Source: Bacteriovoracaceae bacterium (lineage in GTDB: Bacteria > Bdellovibrionota > Bacteriovoracia > Bacteriovoracales > Bacteriovoracaceae). Taken from it: DNA of 59,161 nucleotides. The notes under the pieces are model-generated. The model worked only from the letters and a program-made list of their open reading frames with translations. It did not search any database and was not told the DNA's origin. Position numbers and translations under genes: made by a program. Positions 24,266 through 32,928 of this stretch are shown in pieces. The stretch is from positions 1-59,161 of the forward strand of contig JAIEMA010000041.1 of the NCBI GenBank assembly GCA_019752535.1, read 5' to 3'. Positions within the stretch are counted from its first letter, which is position 1. Every line of letters starts with the position of its first letter.

Positions 24266-25125
24266 GTATTATTCACAGTAAATGTATAGAACACGACGAA
24301 TTCGCCATCGCGATTGCGAAGAATTTTAGGCGGATTAGGTAGGGTCAACATTGATTTCAAGATGTCTTCAAACATCGCTTGAAGTTTATCGGCTTGAGTC
24401 CAACGAAGCATTTTAATTTGTTTAATATTGCCATCAGAATCAAATGTCACTCTGCCAGTCATCACGTGCTTGCCTTCGGGCATGAGCATTTGGAGAGAAT
24501 ATTTTTTCTCGTAGTCTCGCACATTAAGCATGATTGAATTGACGTATTTCTCCATCATTCTTTTTTGGAAGCCATAGAACATGAGCTCAAACTCATTGAG
24601 TTCATCCATCGCCACACCCTCAGGCACCTCCACTTGCATATTCATCAAACTTTTTGAAAGTGTAGGAGAGCCTGCAAGAGAGGAAGCTCCACCACTTTGA
24701 GTGCGAGCGGCTACTTGCTTCACCGGCTCTTGTCTCATCATGAGTTGATCAAGAGCTTTTGGTCTCATTGAGGGTTTATAGGGATTGGTTTGTGAGGCTT
24801 GCTTTTGAGTGACAGGAGGAAACTTCTTCGGAAGCGCTTTTACTTGTTTGTCAGTCACGGGTTGGAAAAAATCGTTTTGAGCTTTTTCCGCTTTCGTTTT
24901 GCTGATCAAAACTCGATCTTTGAGTTTTGAGTTTTTCTCACCCACAGTACGTATAGTTCTGAGGTCTTTAATTTTAAAAGTATGATCGTGGTATTCTTTG
25001 ATTTCTTCTAACGGTTTTTGCCAATTGAAGTGAGCTAAAAGTGTGAATAAATGAAGAGCGATAACAGCTAGGGCAAGCGCTGCTAAGGGGAGATCGACCG
25101 AGACTGTGAGACGACGATCTTGCAC
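24262..25125 (-). CDS. TonB-like energy-transducer family protein
   Basis: 287 residues from the chosen start. One N-terminal membrane helix (LPLAALALAVIALHLFTLLA), a basic/Pro-rich periplasmic part with PPVTQKQ and a C-terminal TonB-like domain: MTGRVTFDSDGNIKQIKML, then LPNPPKIL and GEFVVFYTFTV. GTG 25125 has GGAGG 4 nt upstream; the frame is open up to ATG 25260, but those 45 residues look non-coding. Probably couples inner-membrane force to an outer-membrane partner, or works in gliding/secretion complexes. No exbB/exbD adjacent. Confidence 0.65.
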   Translation of the reverse strand: MQDRRLTVSVDLPLAALALAVIALHLFTLLAHFNWQKPLEEIKEYHDHTFKIKDLRTIRTVGEKNSKLKDRVLISKTKAEKAQNDFFQPVTDKQVKALPKKFPPVTQKQASQTNPYKPSMRPKALDQLMMRQEPVKQVAARTQSGGASSLAGSPTLSKSLMNMQVEVPEGVAMDELNEFELMFYGFQKRMMEKYVNSIMLNVRDYEKKYSLQMLMPEGKHVMTGRVTFDSDGNIKQIKMLRWTQADKLQAMFEDILKSMLTLPNPPKILRNRDGEFVVFYTFTVNNT

Positions 25126-25319
25126 GAATCCTCCAGACGGGGAAAGATTACCAAATTCGCTGGGTAATGGGCAATCTCTCGGTAAGCTAAACTCTAGAAA
25201 TAAGGGGAAACCGAGTAAGAAAGACAGGTTTTGCCCCGCTTGACGCTCAAGAAGTCTCATTGAGAGAATAGAGCTGCCTTCTGGATGAGGGCGTAAACGA
25301 TGATAAGGATGTTATCTCT

Positions 25320-26654
25320 ATGAAAAAATTACACTCACTCCCACTTGAAAAGATTCTGCTTTTTTGTGGGTTTTCACTCGCTTTAACACTTGCAGGTTTC
25401 TGGCAGTATCAACATAACGTCGGTGAATCAGAAAAAATCTCTCGTGTGCAAAATGGTGTGAGCACATGTTTTAGTCGTGTCACTCAATCTTTCACGGCTG
25501 CCATGATTAAAGAATTTACTTCTCCTTATTTGAAGCGCGATTTTATGGCGCTCTCAGATGAGTGTCTGCGTGAAGGAACTAAAGCTTCTGGTCTAGAAGT
25601 AGCGACACTTCCAAAAGCTGGGGCCACATTTAATGATTTGATCTCTGAAGTTTATTGGTTTCATGAAAAAGTGGTGAAGGTTCTTGGAAGTGTGAATGTT
25701 GTTCCACAAAACCAAGCGCCAATGCAGGCCATTTCTGAGAAGTATGCCAAAGTTGAAGGGTTGAAGCTTGATCTTCAAGACCAACTTGATTTGATTGTCT
25801 CTCAGTACCGTGAAGCTCGCTTAAGAGATGAAGTTTTAGTGGGATGTGCTTTTTTACTTTTCATTGCTTCGTTAGGAGTCTTAGGTTTAAAAGAGGCAAG
25901 CCTTCTTAACCATAAACGCTCAATGGAGAAACAAGCTCTCTCTCTGCTTAATGCTGGCCACTCACAAGTGGGAGCGATGGTAGATCAATTAGTACAAAAG
26001 GCTTTGACTGGACAAGGGATGCCAATCTCTTCACAAGTCTTCTCTGATTATCATTCAAATATTCTTGAGCAGCTCTCCTACAGAAAGCCTGATCTTGTTA
26101 TTCCTGAAATAGCCCAAGAGCCAGTGGCTGAGATGAGAGTAGAAAATAAAGTGGAAGCTTCAAAAGAAGTGATCATTCCAGAAATTGATGCCCGAAAAAT
26201 TCTGACCTCTCAAGCCATCAGACTGAAGGCTGAGATGGAAGTTCAAGAGGCAATGATTCAAGCCGATGCAGAAATGCTCGCCCAATTAGTGCAAGCTTTT
26301 GGTCAACGTTTTGCTAGCGGTAAAGTTAAACTGATTGGTAAGCGTGAAAATGATACCTATCGCATTTGCATCGTTGGCAGTGAAGTTTGCTTTAATGCCT
26401 CAGAGTTGAATTATACTTCGAAATCAGATGCATCTATGGATGGTGTCGATGTGAATCTCATTATCGCGATGGATATTATTCGTGAAAACTCAATCAATGC
26501 TGAAATTAAAAATCAAAAAGACACAAATGGAGTTTTGATTGGCTCTTCAGTAGAAATTACTCTGCCAATGAATCCAAATAGAACTTTGGTAAATATTGTT
26601 AGAGGGAAGAAGAAAGATTTAGCTAAGGCGCTAAGCCCAGCTCAATTCAATTAA
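25320..26654 (+). CDS. Two-pass membrane protein resembling a degenerate sensor
   Basis: 444 residues. Membrane helices near residues 12-29 and 172-190 enclose a periplasmic domain of about 140 residues with conserved-looking cysteines (C49, C78). The cytoplasmic half has a helical stretch with MEVQEAMIQADAEMLAQL, then a beta-rich end (GVLIGSSVEITLPMNPN) that faintly recalls a histidine-kinase ATPase domain without its N and G boxes. Divergent from the TonB-like gene. Function not known. Confidence 0.55.
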   Translation: MKKLHSLPLEKILLFCGFSLALTLAGFWQYQHNVGESEKISRVQNGVSTCFSRVTQSFTAAMIKEFTSPYLKRDFMALSDECLREGTKASGLEVATLPKAGATFNDLISEVYWFHEKVVKVLGSVNVVPQNQAPMQAISEKYAKVEGLKLDLQDQLDLIVSQYREARLRDEVLVGCAFLLFIASLGVLGLKEASLLNHKRSMEKQALSLLNAGHSQVGAMVDQLVQKALTGQGMPISSQVFSDYHSNILEQLSYRKPDLVIPEIAQEPVAEMRVENKVEASKEVIIPEIDARKILTSQAIRLKAEMEVQEAMIQADAEMLAQLVQAFGQRFASGKVKLIGKRENDTYRICIVGSEVCFNASELNYTSKSDASMDGVDVNLIIAMDIIRENSINAEIKNQKDTNGVLIGSSVEITLPMNPNRTLVNIVRGKKKDLAKALSPAQFN

Positions 26655-27091
26655 GGAAATTCTAAAACAAACGTGACGGGGCCATCGTTTAAAAGTTCAA
26701 CTTTCATCTCGGCCCCGAAGCGACCTTCTTGAACTTTCAGATCCTGCGCCTTTAATAATTTATTGAATTCAGACCACATCAAACGCGCTTCACCTGGGTG
26801 AAGCGAGTTCTCAAAGCTTGGTCTATGTCCTCCATCTCCCGTCCAGCTCAATGTGAATTGAGAGACCGAAAGGACTTCACCATTAATTTGCGAAACATTG
26901 AGATTCATCTTTCCAGCTTCATCATTAAAGCAGCGAAGCTTGGCGATCCGTTCTGTGGCCCGGGGAAGAATGTCGCGAGTGTCACCCTGCTCAAAACAGA
27001 TAAAGAGAAGTAAACCATTTTTGATGGCGCCGATCGTTTCATTATCGACTGAGACTTTTGCCCAATGAACTCGTTGAATGACAAGTTTCAT
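26651..27091 (-). CDS. dtd: D-aminoacyl-tRNA deacylase
   Basis: Hydrolyses D-amino acids mischarged on tRNA. 146 residues, normal. Both active-site motifs are present: SQFTL (about 77-81) and the Gly-cisPro motif in NDGPVTF (near residue 135). Begins MKLVIQRVHWAKVSVDN. One base overlaps the start-proximal methyltransferase-like gene, so the two are probably co-transcribed leftward. Shares TTAA stop with the sensor-like gene. Confidence 0.93.
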   Translation of the reverse strand: MKLVIQRVHWAKVSVDNETIGAIKNGLLLFICFEQGDTRDILPRATERIAKLRCFNDEAGKMNLNVSQINGEVLSVSQFTLSWTGDGGHRPSFENSLHPGEARLMWSEFNKLLKAQDLKVQEGRFGAEMKVELLNDGPVTFVLEFP

Positions 27092-29940
27092 TACTGCTCC
27101 AAGATGAGCTGCTGGCGAAAACTTTCTTCAAGAAACTTACTCGTTTCAGAAAGTAGAGTTCCAAAGATTTTGTGTTGAGCTCTGGCCTGCTGAACTAAAT
27201 TCTTCACTTCACTCAAAGCAGGGAGCCTGATCGCCTTAAGAACCATACCTAGCGGACGTCCATGGCACATTTGTAAAATGAATTGGCCGAAAAGAAGTAA
27301 TTCTTCCTCAGAGTGGAGTCTTAATACTGCTTTTTTATCGTTAAATATTTCTAGGAACCAAGTCTTAAGATCACCCTCAACTTGCGCCCGGAGCTCAATC
27401 TTAGTGACAGGTGAGTTTAAATCAATGGCCTCAAGACTTTGAATGAACTCAACATAAACATCCGGATGGGCGGGCTGAAGAAGTGGGTAAGCCTTAAGTG
27501 CGCCTAGTGACTCCTGAAGAGACGGATTTTCGAAATTCACTTTTGAGCTTAAGCGAGAATCACTCAACTGAGTTGTCAGCTGCTCAAGTGTTTGTTCAAA
27601 CTCAACAAGGCTACTTAAAACGTCACAAGCATAGCGAGGGAACAATCCATTGCCCGTCTGGCAGAACATATTTAAGCGTTCTTGGAGTTCTTGAGGGTGA
27701 GTCGCAATAAGTTTCTCCGCATTCCATCTGAACATCTCAAGAGTACTCTTAAGGCTTTCAGGAAGGAATTCTCCACGAGAGAACCACTTAGGAACTAACA
27801 TTTTAGAGAGTTGGCCCTTTACCTTTGTCGTCGAACCATTAAAGGTGAGGTTCACAATTTGTCTGCCAACAGCTGATTCAAAATATTTTCTCAAAACATT
27901 GGGATCCATTCCATTATGTTTTGGAGCAATCAGGAAGTATTGGCACAGAGATGAGCCATTCTCGTAGTAAATAGAACGTAAAGTGCTCACTGGGTGAATG
28001 CTTAAGCGAGTGTCTCCCTGCTGTCGCAAGTCCACCATTAAGAAGGTGGCGCCTTCGCGACGAAGACCAATTCCCATAGCATTAGAAGCTTGCCACTCTT
28101 CTGGATCAAGATGTCTTAATTCAAAAACAGTATCCAGTGGGATACAGCTTGAAATCAGTGCTTTAAAAAACTTTGGATGCGTCACTCTTGATTGATCTTC
28201 ATTCATTGAGTGAATCAAGTGACCATCAAGGATTGCATCTTGGAAAAATTCTAATCTAAATCCTCGACCCCATTCCTGCTGCCACATCGCTGGAGTGTCT
28301 TCAAGGTGAGAGAGATAAAAACCGCGGAGGAGTTCTGTAATATCAGAGAACTCATGGAAGGACTCCATATCGGCCGTAAAACGGAAATAGGAAACAGATT
28401 CTTTTTGATCAAGGCTTGGTGCTTTTGAGCGACGTCTAAAAGCATACAGCCAGCTTCCTAATTCACCTTTGCCTTTCACGCCATCCATTTCAAAGACAGC
28501 TTTTAGCTCTAAGTTTTGAAGCACGCCTTGAAGTCTTTCACGCTGGCTTGGAGCAAACAAACTTTTACTCGCAAGAACGAACAGCCATCCACCCGTTTTC
28601 AGAGTTTCAAGCTGCTCATCTAATTGCCCCATCATCCAATGATAAGGATTATTTTTTGGAAGGTGAGTCAGGTTTAAAACAGTTCGATCATAGGTCGAAG
28701 TAGAGAATGGAGTTTCAAGACCTAGGAGTCCACGCTGGGGAGTTGCACTTTTTCTATTTTGAAAATGGCAGCTCATGATCTTACTGATGAAATTGACTGG
28801 CTCTTGATTTTGACTGTCAGAAATTTCTGCCAAGAAAGTCATGAATTGAAGCTCATTGAGCATCTTCATAAACAGACCAGACTCAAATTCTTTGCCTTTA
28901 AAATCCGGGCAGAGAACTTGATCCCATTTCAGATGCTTATTGTTGTACTGGGCCAGCCAGTGAGAGAGCGCCAATGATTCCATATAATCACCGCTGTATT
29001 TGCAGCTGATGATTTCAAGTTCATCTGGAGTATGAAATTTATTATGTATTTCAGGCTCACGGCTCTCGGCCCAAAGAGGCAAGTTGATGAGTAATGAATT
29101 AAGGAATAAACCGAAATTTAAATGTGAGAGAGCATGAGAATAAACTTTGCCCGTCTGATCATCTTGTACTCTTGGAGAGGTGATTTTTACTAATTCGGTG
29201 ATAGAGATTTTTCCCGCATTCTCCATCCAATCATCAAGAGCTGCTGTGAATTCTTCACCGGGGCGATACCAGCTGAAGACGTTTGATTCAAGCACTTGAG
29301 ATTTGAGTTCACGTTTGGTGCCCACTTGAAATATTTGCGACAACCAGTGATTCGGGTTTCTGGCTTCTTTACTTGTGGCCGTGAGCCCAGTTTGTTTGGC
29401 CAGCACACTGATAAAGCGCATTTTAAAGAGAGTGATGACGGCCACTCTTGAAGCAAAGATATCAAGAAACTTACTCAGAGCTGCGGGCTGCTCAGAGGCC
29501 TCAAGGTGAGTAAGAGTCCAGAAGCTCGTGAGATCATCCAACTCTGGGCAGTGCATTCCACGATCTTTGGCATAGGCCAAAAATTCAGAATAAATGCGCA
29601 TCTTTAGTGAGCGGTTAAATTGCTGAGTCTTTAAAAGTTTTAAGACATCTAATTGGATGCGTTGCTCTAATCTAAGGTATCCACCTGATATTTTTGAAGG
29701 AAGTGAATCCCCACGCCATCCTTGGGTAAGAAACTTCTCGGGGCTGAAATCCGTGCAGGCCGTATCGGCAGGAGATTTCATCAAAGTTTTAGGGCCATTA
29801 TTAAAAGTGGGGAATTTGCTCTTTGACTTGAGGGCTTTGCTCTTAATGGAGTCCGCTAACCGGCTTGCCGGAGTAGGTTCTTCGATTTTTTCTGTTCCAC
29901 TCACCAACCAGTGGCCAGCGAGAAAGGGCTTATGATTCAA
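27091..29940 (-). CDS. Large degenerate N6-DNA-methyltransferase-like protein
   Basis: 949 residues, soluble. The middle part follows the order of type I/Eco57I-like N6-adenine methylases: a motif I position VLCPDFKGKEFESGLFMKML (DPACGSG lost), a motif IV position DRTVLNLTHLPKNNPYHWMM where NPP[FY] is replaced by NLTH, then LETLKTGGWLFVLASKSLF and GELGSWLYAFRRR, like the GGxxxxVLP...ILVF end. A C-terminal segment SAVGRQIVNLTFNGSTTK then KGQLSKMLVPKW resembles restriction specificity (target-recognition) domains. Catalysis is therefore unlikely. TTG start has AGGA 6 nt upstream. No nuclease gene lies nearby. Confidence 0.55.
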   Translation of the reverse strand: MNHKPFLAGHWLVSGTEKIEEPTPASRLADSIKSKALKSKSKFPTFNNGPKTLMKSPADTACTDFSPEKFLTQGWRGDSLPSKISGGYLRLEQRIQLDVLKLLKTQQFNRSLKMRIYSEFLAYAKDRGMHCPELDDLTSFWTLTHLEASEQPAALSKFLDIFASRVAVITLFKMRFISVLAKQTGLTATSKEARNPNHWLSQIFQVGTKRELKSQVLESNVFSWYRPGEEFTAALDDWMENAGKISITELVKITSPRVQDDQTGKVYSHALSHLNFGLFLNSLLINLPLWAESREPEIHNKFHTPDELEIISCKYSGDYMESLALSHWLAQYNNKHLKWDQVLCPDFKGKEFESGLFMKMLNELQFMTFLAEISDSQNQEPVNFISKIMSCHFQNRKSATPQRGLLGLETPFSTSTYDRTVLNLTHLPKNNPYHWMMGQLDEQLETLKTGGWLFVLASKSLFAPSQRERLQGVLQNLELKAVFEMDGVKGKGELGSWLYAFRRRSKAPSLDQKESVSYFRFTADMESFHEFSDITELLRGFYLSHLEDTPAMWQQEWGRGFRLEFFQDAILDGHLIHSMNEDQSRVTHPKFFKALISSCIPLDTVFELRHLDPEEWQASNAMGIGLRREGATFLMVDLRQQGDTRLSIHPVSTLRSIYYENGSSLCQYFLIAPKHNGMDPNVLRKYFESAVGRQIVNLTFNGSTTKVKGQLSKMLVPKWFSRGEFLPESLKSTLEMFRWNAEKLIATHPQELQERLNMFCQTGNGLFPRYACDVLSSLVEFEQTLEQLTTQLSDSRLSSKVNFENPSLQESLGALKAYPLLQPAHPDVYVEFIQSLEAIDLNSPVTKIELRAQVEGDLKTWFLEIFNDKKAVLRLHSEEELLLFGQFILQMCHGRPLGMVLKAIRLPALSEVKNLVQQARAQHKIFGTLLSETSKFLEESFRQQLILEQ

Positions 29941-29950
29941 AAGCGGTCCT

Positions 29951-29975
29951 CAATGAAAATCATTGAAATTTCAAT
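29951..29975. promoter_or_regulatory. Two overlapping palindromes before the methyltransferase-like gene
   Basis: CAATGA-AAA-TCATTG (29951-29965) and ATTGAAATTTCAAT (29962-29975) are both perfect dyads that share bases. They lie within 35 bp of the leftward TTG start, near or downstream of any promoter. Confidence 0.4.
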
Positions 29976-30055
29976 ATTTTAGGAAGGGCTATTAGAAATG
30001 GAGTGAATTCGTTTGTCATGAAAAAAAACCTCTCATTTCCTGATATTTGAAACGC

Positions 30056-30083
30056 TAAAGCTTTGAAGTTGCATGACCGATAA
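30056..30083 (+). promoter_or_regulatory. Candidate sigma-28 promoter of the 133-residue protein
   Basis: TAAA (30056-30059), 16 nt, ACCGATAA (30076-30083), 7 of 8 to the FliA -10. TAAAGCTTT also resembles the extended TAAAGTTT. A perfect AGGGC-TAG-GCCCT hairpin (30098-30110) would start close to the 5' end of the transcript. Confidence 0.55.
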
Positions 30084-30147
30084 GTCAGAACAGTTATAGG
30101 GCTAGGCCCTTAAACAAAATATTTTTGCGTCAAAGCAGGAGATCCCT

Positions 30148-30549
30148 ATGGAAAAGGGTTTTAACGATCAAGAACTAGCAGACATCATGAGTGAGATTGA
30201 GAGTCTCGAGAAAGAGTATGCTGATGAAGATCAAGAAGTCGATCACACTGAGCCTGAAGTTCTTCAGAAGTTGGCCGAAGCGCCAGTCGAGAAGACGGTA
30301 CTCCCTACTAATCATGAAGAGAAGGTTGTTCCTATGAAAAAGCCAGCCCCTGAAGCCAAAGTCCATGCACACGCACCGGCCAATCTCACTTTCCAAGTCA
30401 CTGGTCAGATGACAGTCAATCTTGGATTTGAAGTGAATGGTCAGTCAGTTCTTCTCGCCATTTCAGAAGATGGACTTGTCATCGAAACTGAATCGGGTGC
30501 GAAATTTACTCTTCCATTAAATAAAGAAGCAGCTAAGAAAGCTGCTTAA
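30148..30549 (+). CDS. Acidic protein of unknown function with C-terminal beta domain
   Basis: 133 residues, no signal peptide. N-terminal 60 residues are strongly acidic helix (IESLEKEYADEDQEVDH), then a Pro/Ala/His linker, then a beta-rich end of about 55 residues, ANLTFQVTGQMTVNLGFEVN and IETESGAKFTLPLN, closing with a basic AAKKAA. AGGAG precedes ATG. The sigma-28-like promoter suggests expression with motility genes. Its stop overlaps the rsmD start by one base, which would put rsmD and coaD on the same transcript. Not recognised. Confidence 0.7.
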   Translation: MEKGFNDQELADIMSEIESLEKEYADEDQEVDHTEPEVLQKLAEAPVEKTVLPTNHEEKVVPMKKPAPEAKVHAHAPANLTFQVTGQMTVNLGFEVNGQSVLLAISEDGLVIETESGAKFTLPLNKEAAKKAA

Positions 30550-31133
30550 TGTCCCTCTCTCTTCTGGGAGGACGGGCCCGCGGCTTTGTCCTCCAATCAC
30601 CTCCGGATAATATTACTCGTCCTACCGGTGTTCTATTAAAGCGCAAACTTTTTGACTGGCGACAGAATTGGGAAGGACTCAATTTTGTCGATCTGTGTGC
30701 TGGTTCAGGAAGCATGGGTCTTGAGGCACTCTCTCGCGGAGCTCAAAACGTTTGGCTCAATGAAATGAGCAAAGTTTCTTATCGAGTGCTAGAAAAAAAT
30801 GTCAAAAATTGGCACGATAAACAAGGTCTTGATGAAGGCCAACAGTTGCACTTAAGCCAGTTGGATTTTCGCTCTTTCCTTGAGCGTTTGCGCTCCAATC
30901 CGTCAGTTGAAAATGAGCAAACAGTTCTTTTTTTTGACCCCCCTTGGGAGCAACATTCTTTGTATGAGGATTTTTGGAAAAGAGTCAGTGGTTTCCCTGG
31001 AGAGCTGTGGGTGGAGAGTGATGATCAAAAAGGTGTGCGCCTAGTCGAGCAGAAAAAGCACTTGAGTAGCCTCGTCAAGGAGGTCACCCATGGTCAACAT
31101 TGGGTGCTAGTAGGAAGGGCTTTGCCGCGCTAA
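30549..31133 (+). CDS. rsmD: 16S rRNA (guanine966-N2)-methyltransferase RsmD
   Basis: 194 residues. SAM site VDLCAGSGSMGLEALSRGA, catalytic motif FFDPPWEQHS (DPPY type), and start GGRARGFVLQSPPDNITRPT with the family RPT turn. Acts on 16S rRNA in the assembled 30S particle. ATG is in TAATG with the preceding stop. Followed by coaD, the usual partner. Confidence 0.92.
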   Translation: MSLSLLGGRARGFVLQSPPDNITRPTGVLLKRKLFDWRQNWEGLNFVDLCAGSGSMGLEALSRGAQNVWLNEMSKVSYRVLEKNVKNWHDKQGLDEGQQLHLSQLDFRSFLERLRSNPSVENEQTVLFFDPPWEQHSLYEDFWKRVSGFPGELWVESDDQKGVRLVEQKKHLSSLVKEVTHGQHWVLVGRALPR

Positions 31134-31164
31134 ACTTAAATCAGACTTAAACAAGGACTTGCTT

Positions 31165-31644
31165 GTGAGAACCGCCATCTATGCCGGGACGTTTGATCCA
31201 TTTACTAATGGTCATTTAGACATTGTTCAAAGAGCGATCGGTCTATTTGATGAGATTACTTTGCTTGTGGCCGTTTCGCCCACCAAGAAGCCGACACTTT
31301 CTCAAGAGAAGCGGGTTGAAATTCTGAACCAACTTTTTAAGTCTGAGAAAAAAATTAAAGTGGATTGCTGGGACGGACTAGTTGTTGATTACGCTCGCAA
31401 AAATAATATTCCCTTCATCGTGCGTGGTTTACGACCGACTGGAGATTTTGAAGTCGAGTTTCAGATGGCTTCAATGAATCGCAAAATAAATTCTAATCTA
31501 GATACCGTCTTTTTGATGACCAGTGAAAAGCTGTATTATATTTCTTCATCATTGGTGAAAGAAGTTTGGCAGCACGGTGGAGATATTTCAGCTTTCGTTC
31601 CTTCTATTGTTTTAGAAGAGTTGAATAAAATTAAAGGGAAATGA
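31165..31644 (+). CDS. coaD: Phosphopantetheine adenylyltransferase
   Basis: Fourth step of CoA synthesis: 4'-phosphopantetheine plus ATP gives dephospho-CoA. 159 residues. Nucleotidyl-transferase motif AGTFDPFTNGHLDIV, substrate residues FIVRGLRPTGDFEVE, and the ISSSLVKE ATP loop near residue 130. GTG 31165 fits AAGGA at 31153-31157; TTG 31159 is too close to that site. Confidence 0.95.
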   Translation: MRTAIYAGTFDPFTNGHLDIVQRAIGLFDEITLLVAVSPTKKPTLSQEKRVEILNQLFKSEKKIKVDCWDGLVVDYARKNNIPFIVRGLRPTGDFEVEFQMASMNRKINSNLDTVFLMTSEKLYYISSSLVKEVWQHGGDISAFVPSIVLEELNKIKGK

Positions 31645-31648
31645 TTTC

Positions 31649-32860
31649 ATGCTACTAAGTTCAAGAGTTAAAGGCGTCTCTGATAGTATCACTCAGCAGC
31701 TTAACGAAAAGGCTCAGAACCTCGCTGAAGAGGGACAAATTATTTATAATTTGTCGGCCGGTCAGTTGCCGATTAAGCCGCCGCAAGAATTTATTGAAAA
31801 AATTCAACAACAACTCAATTTCTTAAAGAGCTATCAGTATTCCCCTGTGACCGGTATCCCAGAGTTAAAAAAGAAAATTCTTTCTCAGCATTTTGAAAAA
31901 AGAAAAATCGAAGGTGAGGGATTGGATGTGATTGTCTCGAATGGATCGAAGCAATCAATTTATATTGCATTAGGTGCCATCTTAGATCCAGGTGATGAAG
32001 TTATTTTACTGGCTCCCTACTGGGTGAGTTATCCCGAGATGATAAAATTTTGGGGCGGCATTCCCGTTCCAGTGAAAAGTAATGTCTACGATGCCTTTAG
32101 TCCGGTGCTTGAAGATATCGCCAAAGTCATCACCCCAAGAACGAAAGCCATTATTATTAACAGCCCTAATAATCCGGCCGGCATTCATTATCCAGAAAAA
32201 TGGATGAAGGCTTTTGCGGCTTTAATGAAAGAGCATTCTGAAGTTTGGCTGCTCTCTGACGAAGTTTACAGTGATCTCAGCTATTTTGATCCTGAGCCCA
32301 CCTATTTCTATCAGCACGAGCCTTCTCTCATTGAGAGAACAATGTCTTTTGGTGCGATTTCAAAATCCCTGGCCGCCACAGGATTAAGACTCGGATGGAC
32401 GATTGCACCTAAGAGTGCTGTCTCGGCCATGGGCAAAATCCAAGGTCAAACCACTTCAGGGGCGAGCGCTCTCATCCAAAGAGCACTTGTGGATTTTGAT
32501 TTCTCTCAATTGGGAAGATTTTTAGAACCAGTTAAAGTTCATCTTCGTCGTTCGGCCAATATGATTCGTGAAAAACTTCGCGCTTCTGATTTACCTAATC
32601 TTTGGTACCAATCTCACTCGGCATTTTACTTCATGCTGGATTTCTCTCGGACCCCGATGTTTGCTCGATTTGCAGGGGAGCATCCAGAGAATGATTATTC
32701 TAAGGAAATTTGTCAGGAAATCCTTGAGACTCTTGGTATTGCCCTGGTCCCTGGAACAGATTTCGGTCTACCTAATTCCGCAAGGATGAGTCTCACGATG
32801 GAAGAGGTTCCCTTTCAAGAAGCCATCAACAAACTTGTGACCTATCTCATCACTCCATAA
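31649..32860 (+). CDS. Class I/II aminotransferase, aspartate aminotransferase-like
   Basis: PLP-dependent transaminase, 403 residues. Seen: VSNGSKQSIYIALGAILDPGDEV, INSPNNPAGIHY, SDEVYSDLSYF, and the PLP lysine in FGAISKSLAATGLRLGW (about residue 238). The C-terminal arginine region (SARMSLTM) is conserved. Likely aspartate or aromatic substrate, as in the 1-beta group of bacterial AspATs. Begins 4 bp after coaD. Confidence 0.85.
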   Translation: MLLSSRVKGVSDSITQQLNEKAQNLAEEGQIIYNLSAGQLPIKPPQEFIEKIQQQLNFLKSYQYSPVTGIPELKKKILSQHFEKRKIEGEGLDVIVSNGSKQSIYIALGAILDPGDEVILLAPYWVSYPEMIKFWGGIPVPVKSNVYDAFSPVLEDIAKVITPRTKAIIINSPNNPAGIHYPEKWMKAFAALMKEHSEVWLLSDEVYSDLSYFDPEPTYFYQHEPSLIERTMSFGAISKSLAATGLRLGWTIAPKSAVSAMGKIQGQTTSGASALIQRALVDFDFSQLGRFLEPVKVHLRRSANMIREKLRASDLPNLWYQSHSAFYFMLDFSRTPMFARFAGEHPENDYSKEICQEILETLGIALVPGTDFGLPNSARMSLTMEEVPFQEAINKLVTYLITP

Positions 32861-32928
32861 GAGGCAGTTTTCGCCAGGATAGGGGACGGCGCACCAGCGA
32901 TTTACAATAAGAGCTGGAGTTGTCTTCT

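Noticed and set aside
24262-25260. Longer TonB-like protein starting at 25260
   Set aside because: The extra 45 residues look non-coding and there is no ribosome site; GTG 25125 with GGAGG fits better.
27091-29940. Active restriction-modification system
   Set aside because: No nuclease gene, and the methylase NPPF motif is lost.
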